Source: an uncultured cyanobacterium
GTDB lineage: Bacteria > Cyanobacteriota > Cyanobacteriia > CACIAM-69d
Assembly (NCBI GenBank): GCA_937883785.1
Contig: CALGDE010000130.1
Coordinates: forward strand, 1-36,265
Direction: 5' to 3'
DNA: 36,265 nt
Shown: positions 34,389 through 36,265 of the stretch, in pieces
Numbering within the stretch: the stretch's first letter is position 1
Layout of the letters: every line of letters begins with the position of its first letter
Translations under genes and position numbers: made by a program
Notes under the pieces: model-generated
Seen by the model: only the letters and a program-made list of their open reading frames with translations
What the model was told of the DNA's origin: nothing
The model's database searches: none

Positions 34389-36203
34389 TTATTGGGAAGA
34401 ACCGGCCTGAAGTACACAACTTGACGCGATCAATACCAGATCGCTATCTTCCCAAACGCTGCAACGATCCAAAACAGTTGGTAGTACTGGCTGTAAACCC
34501 TGTTGAAAATCCTGGCGAATACTTTCACCTAAGTTAAACTGCCGAAACTGTCTTGAATCTAGATAAGTTTCGGAAAAACTATCACGGTTAATTAGCCAAT
34601 GAGAAATATTTGTTTCTTTTAGAAATTGACTAATTTTATTCCAGTCTTCACTATATTGAGCCGCAGTTAACTCACCAAGGCGGCTCACCATAACCTTATA
34701 AAATCCTTTGTGGTAAGGCAAGATATAGCCCTTTGCTCCCACATAAATTGAGCGCTGGGCAAGGGCAGGAATATTATCAGCTTCTTTTTCCAAGGAAGCC
34801 ACTAGAATCGGCTCCGATTGTTCTCTTAAAAAACGATGCAGGCTAGAGTTTCCAGCCGTGTAGTTGGTGGTGGGAAAATCATAGTTTTTGGCATTTAAAG
34901 CCATCGGATACAGTAGCAAACTCAAAATTATTCCCGCTCCCAAGAGTCCACCAAATTTTGATTTCATCGAATCGTTTTCAGGGTTGAACAGGTTGCGTAT
35001 ACATCGGTCCAAGATGATGGCGATCGCAATTCCCCCTGCCAACGCGGTAATAATACGCAGGCTATGTTCCGTATATCGATTGGGCAAGTGTAAGTGGAAT
35101 AAAAACTGATGGGCTAGAGAAAATAAAATTAGGGACGACAACAACAATTGCCCCATTAAACGACTGGCTGGCTGAAGATAAATACCCAGGGGAAACAGCT
35201 TGCGAAAGGCAATGACTAGCAGCAAAAAGAGAGACGATATTGCCCAAATGGGAACCAAAAGCACTGAGTGGTTGGACATTAGTCGGCACCACTCTTGGGG
35301 GAAAATGCCGCTACGCTGACCGCACACCCAGAAATTCCAACTGTCGTTGGTGAAAAAACTCGACCAGGCTTTTGGTGCAAAGGTGCCCAAGGTTTGTGCT
35401 TCAGCGGCCCCCATCACCGGACCGAAGGGGTTATCTCGCAGGACAAATGGCAGCAATCCCACCACCACCACCGCCCACGCAAGGGCCACGGTGATACGGG
35501 TCATTCGTTGGGAACGCTTCATCATCCACCAGTCCGGCAGAGCCCCCAGCGTCAAGGTGCCCAATATCACCAGAGCGCACTGGGGGTAGGTACCCGTCAG
35601 CAATAGCAAAGCGATCGCCAGGGGCAAGCGCTGGTTACGAAAGCCATGCACCAGTGCCGCCAGCATTAACGGCACCGCAAACGCCACCGCAGTTCCCGAC
35701 ACCAAATCATCCCGTAGCCATAGGTTGACTTGCAAAAAGACAGCCCCTAGAGCCGTAGCCACGGGCACCGGCATCATCAACCAGCCCAGTAGCACGCTAT
35801 AAACCGCCGCCACAAGCCCCAGTGCTACGGGCAATAGCTTACTCAAAAACAGTGGGTTGATGCCTACAGTAGCCGCCAGTCGGTAAATCCCCTGATATGC
35901 CCAGGGAGCCACGGTTTGGAAATAATCTGCGATGGGATCGTTGGGAAAGGCTCCGGGATTCATAAACCGCGCCATCCAAAACACATGCTGGCGGGCGTCG
36001 TCTTGAATGCTATGGGGCTCCGCAAAGGCAGCGGTCAACGCACAGGCACTTAAGACTAAGCCCACAGCGATCGCCCCCAACAGCACAATCCAAAACCGGC
36101 GATCGCCTTTTTGCGCCTCTGGTGGTTGCTCCTCCGGAATAAAGCTCCACTGATAGATCGCCATCAGGTGCGATCGCCATTCAGTTTTTGACCAAAACAA
36201 CAC
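34389..36203 (-). CDS. Polytopic membrane protein, GT-C-like / DUF6798-like, function unknown
   Basis: A 604-residue integral membrane protein with about ten to eleven hydrophobic segments (about 37-61, 118-145, 147-162, 170-187, 194-222, 236-255, 313-333, 352-369, 384-400, 417-437) and a soluble C-terminal part (438-604). The first extracytoplasmic loop carries an acidic DD pair (68-69) in IQDDARQHVFWMARF, with a later LPNRYTEH (374-381). This layout resembles GT-C glycosyltransferases using lipid-linked sugars and cyanobacterial DUF6798 proteins; the enzyme role is inferred. The start is GTG at 36203, supported by GAGGG (36210-36214) six bases upstream. An ATG 13 codons later (36164) has no such site. 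It converges on the methyltransferase gene. Confidence 0.75.
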   Translation of the reverse strand: MLFWSKTEWRSHLMAIYQWSFIPEEQPPEAQKGDRRFWIVLLGAIAVGLVLSACALTAAFAEPHSIQDDARQHVFWMARFMNPGAFPNDPIADYFQTVAPWAYQGIYRLAATVGINPLFLSKLLPVALGLVAAVYSVLLGWLMMPVPVATALGAVFLQVNLWLRDDLVSGTAVAFAVPLMLAALVHGFRNQRLPLAIALLLLTGTYPQCALVILGTLTLGALPDWWMMKRSQRMTRITVALAWAVVVVGLLPFVLRDNPFGPVMGAAEAQTLGTFAPKAWSSFFTNDSWNFWVCGQRSGIFPQEWCRLMSNHSVLLVPIWAISSLFLLLVIAFRKLFPLGIYLQPASRLMGQLLLSSLILFSLAHQFLFHLHLPNRYTEHSLRIITALAGGIAIAIILDRCIRNLFNPENDSMKSKFGGLLGAGIILSLLLYPMALNAKNYDFPTTNYTAGNSSLHRFLREQSEPILVASLEKEADNIPALAQRSIYVGAKGYILPYHKGFYKVMVSRLGELTAAQYSEDWNKISQFLKETNISHWLINRDSFSETYLDSRQFRQFNLGESIRQDFQQGLQPVLPTVLDRCSVWEDSDLVLIASSCVLQAGSSQ

Positions 36204-36209
36204 CAGACA

Positions 36210-36214
36210 CCCTC
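36210..36214 (-). promoter_or_regulatory. Ribosome binding site supporting the GTG start of the membrane protein
   Basis: On the minus strand this reads GAGGG, six bases before GTG at 36203. The downstream ATG at 36164 lacks a comparable site, so this element decides the longer N-terminus. Confidence 0.6.
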
Positions 36215-36265
36215 AGAGCTAGTTTATAAAGTAAATCTGAAGCACCGCGCAATGCAGAATCGCCA

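Noticed and set aside
34374-34405. Inverted repeat CCGGTTCT/AGAACCGG between the convergent genes at 34306 and 34389
   Set aside because: Eight pairs with a 16-base loop, but no T run on either side, and the right arm lies inside the membrane-protein coding end. Not strong enough to call a terminator.
1-36265. tRNA, rRNA, insertion sequences, prophage or attachment sites
   Set aside because: I looked for cloverleaf-like ends, transposase-like frames and terminal inverted repeats and saw none.

Overview
The window is most likely from a cyanobacterium. GCGATCGC (HIP1-type) octamers occur in genes and spacers, and the set includes a PatA-type response regulator, a CheY, a CheW and a stand-alone MnmC-type methyltransferase, a combination typical of cyanobacteria. 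Species or genus cannot be read from the sequence.

Left three quarters (567-27383, minus strand): one uninterrupted 8,938-codon gene fills about 74% of the window. From the N-terminus the product has: a short beta-rich N-terminal region without signal peptide (residues 1-190); about eight DUF11/TIGR01451-like units (190-1755); 47 tandem modules of about 120 residues that look like Ig-/cadherin-like repeats (1756-7375); a Pro-rich linker with a CxxC; and three RTX (GGxGxDxLx) calcium-binding blocks, each closed by a similar non-RTX cap domain (7475-8938). It reads as a near-megadalton secreted, calcium-dependent surface or adhesion protein exported by a type I system, but no transporter gene lies in the window. 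The module array is hierarchical: three-module triplets, paired into six-module units, three of which stand in tandem at 14955-21368. The gene is followed by a convincing terminator at 411-451.

Right quarter: after a 944-base non-coding gap come coaE (minus) and divergent tpiA (plus, TTG start, followed by a strong terminator). Then, on the plus strand, come a CheW-like protein, a PATAN+REC (PatA/PixG/PilG-like) regulator and a CheY-like regulator: part of a cyanobacterial Pix/Pil/Hmp-type motility pathway without its receptor or CheA kinase. An MnmC-type tRNA methyltransferase follows. It converges on a 604-residue polytopic membrane protein (minus strand) of GT-C-like or DUF6798-like appearance.

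The genes do not form one operon. The housekeeping genes (coaE, tpiA, mnmC-like) look independent of the giant protein. A link between the surface protein and the chemotaxis-type regulators (surface motility or adhesion) is plausible only by proximity. Long antisense open frames in the giant gene are treated as by-products of its repetitive, GC-rich coding sequence.
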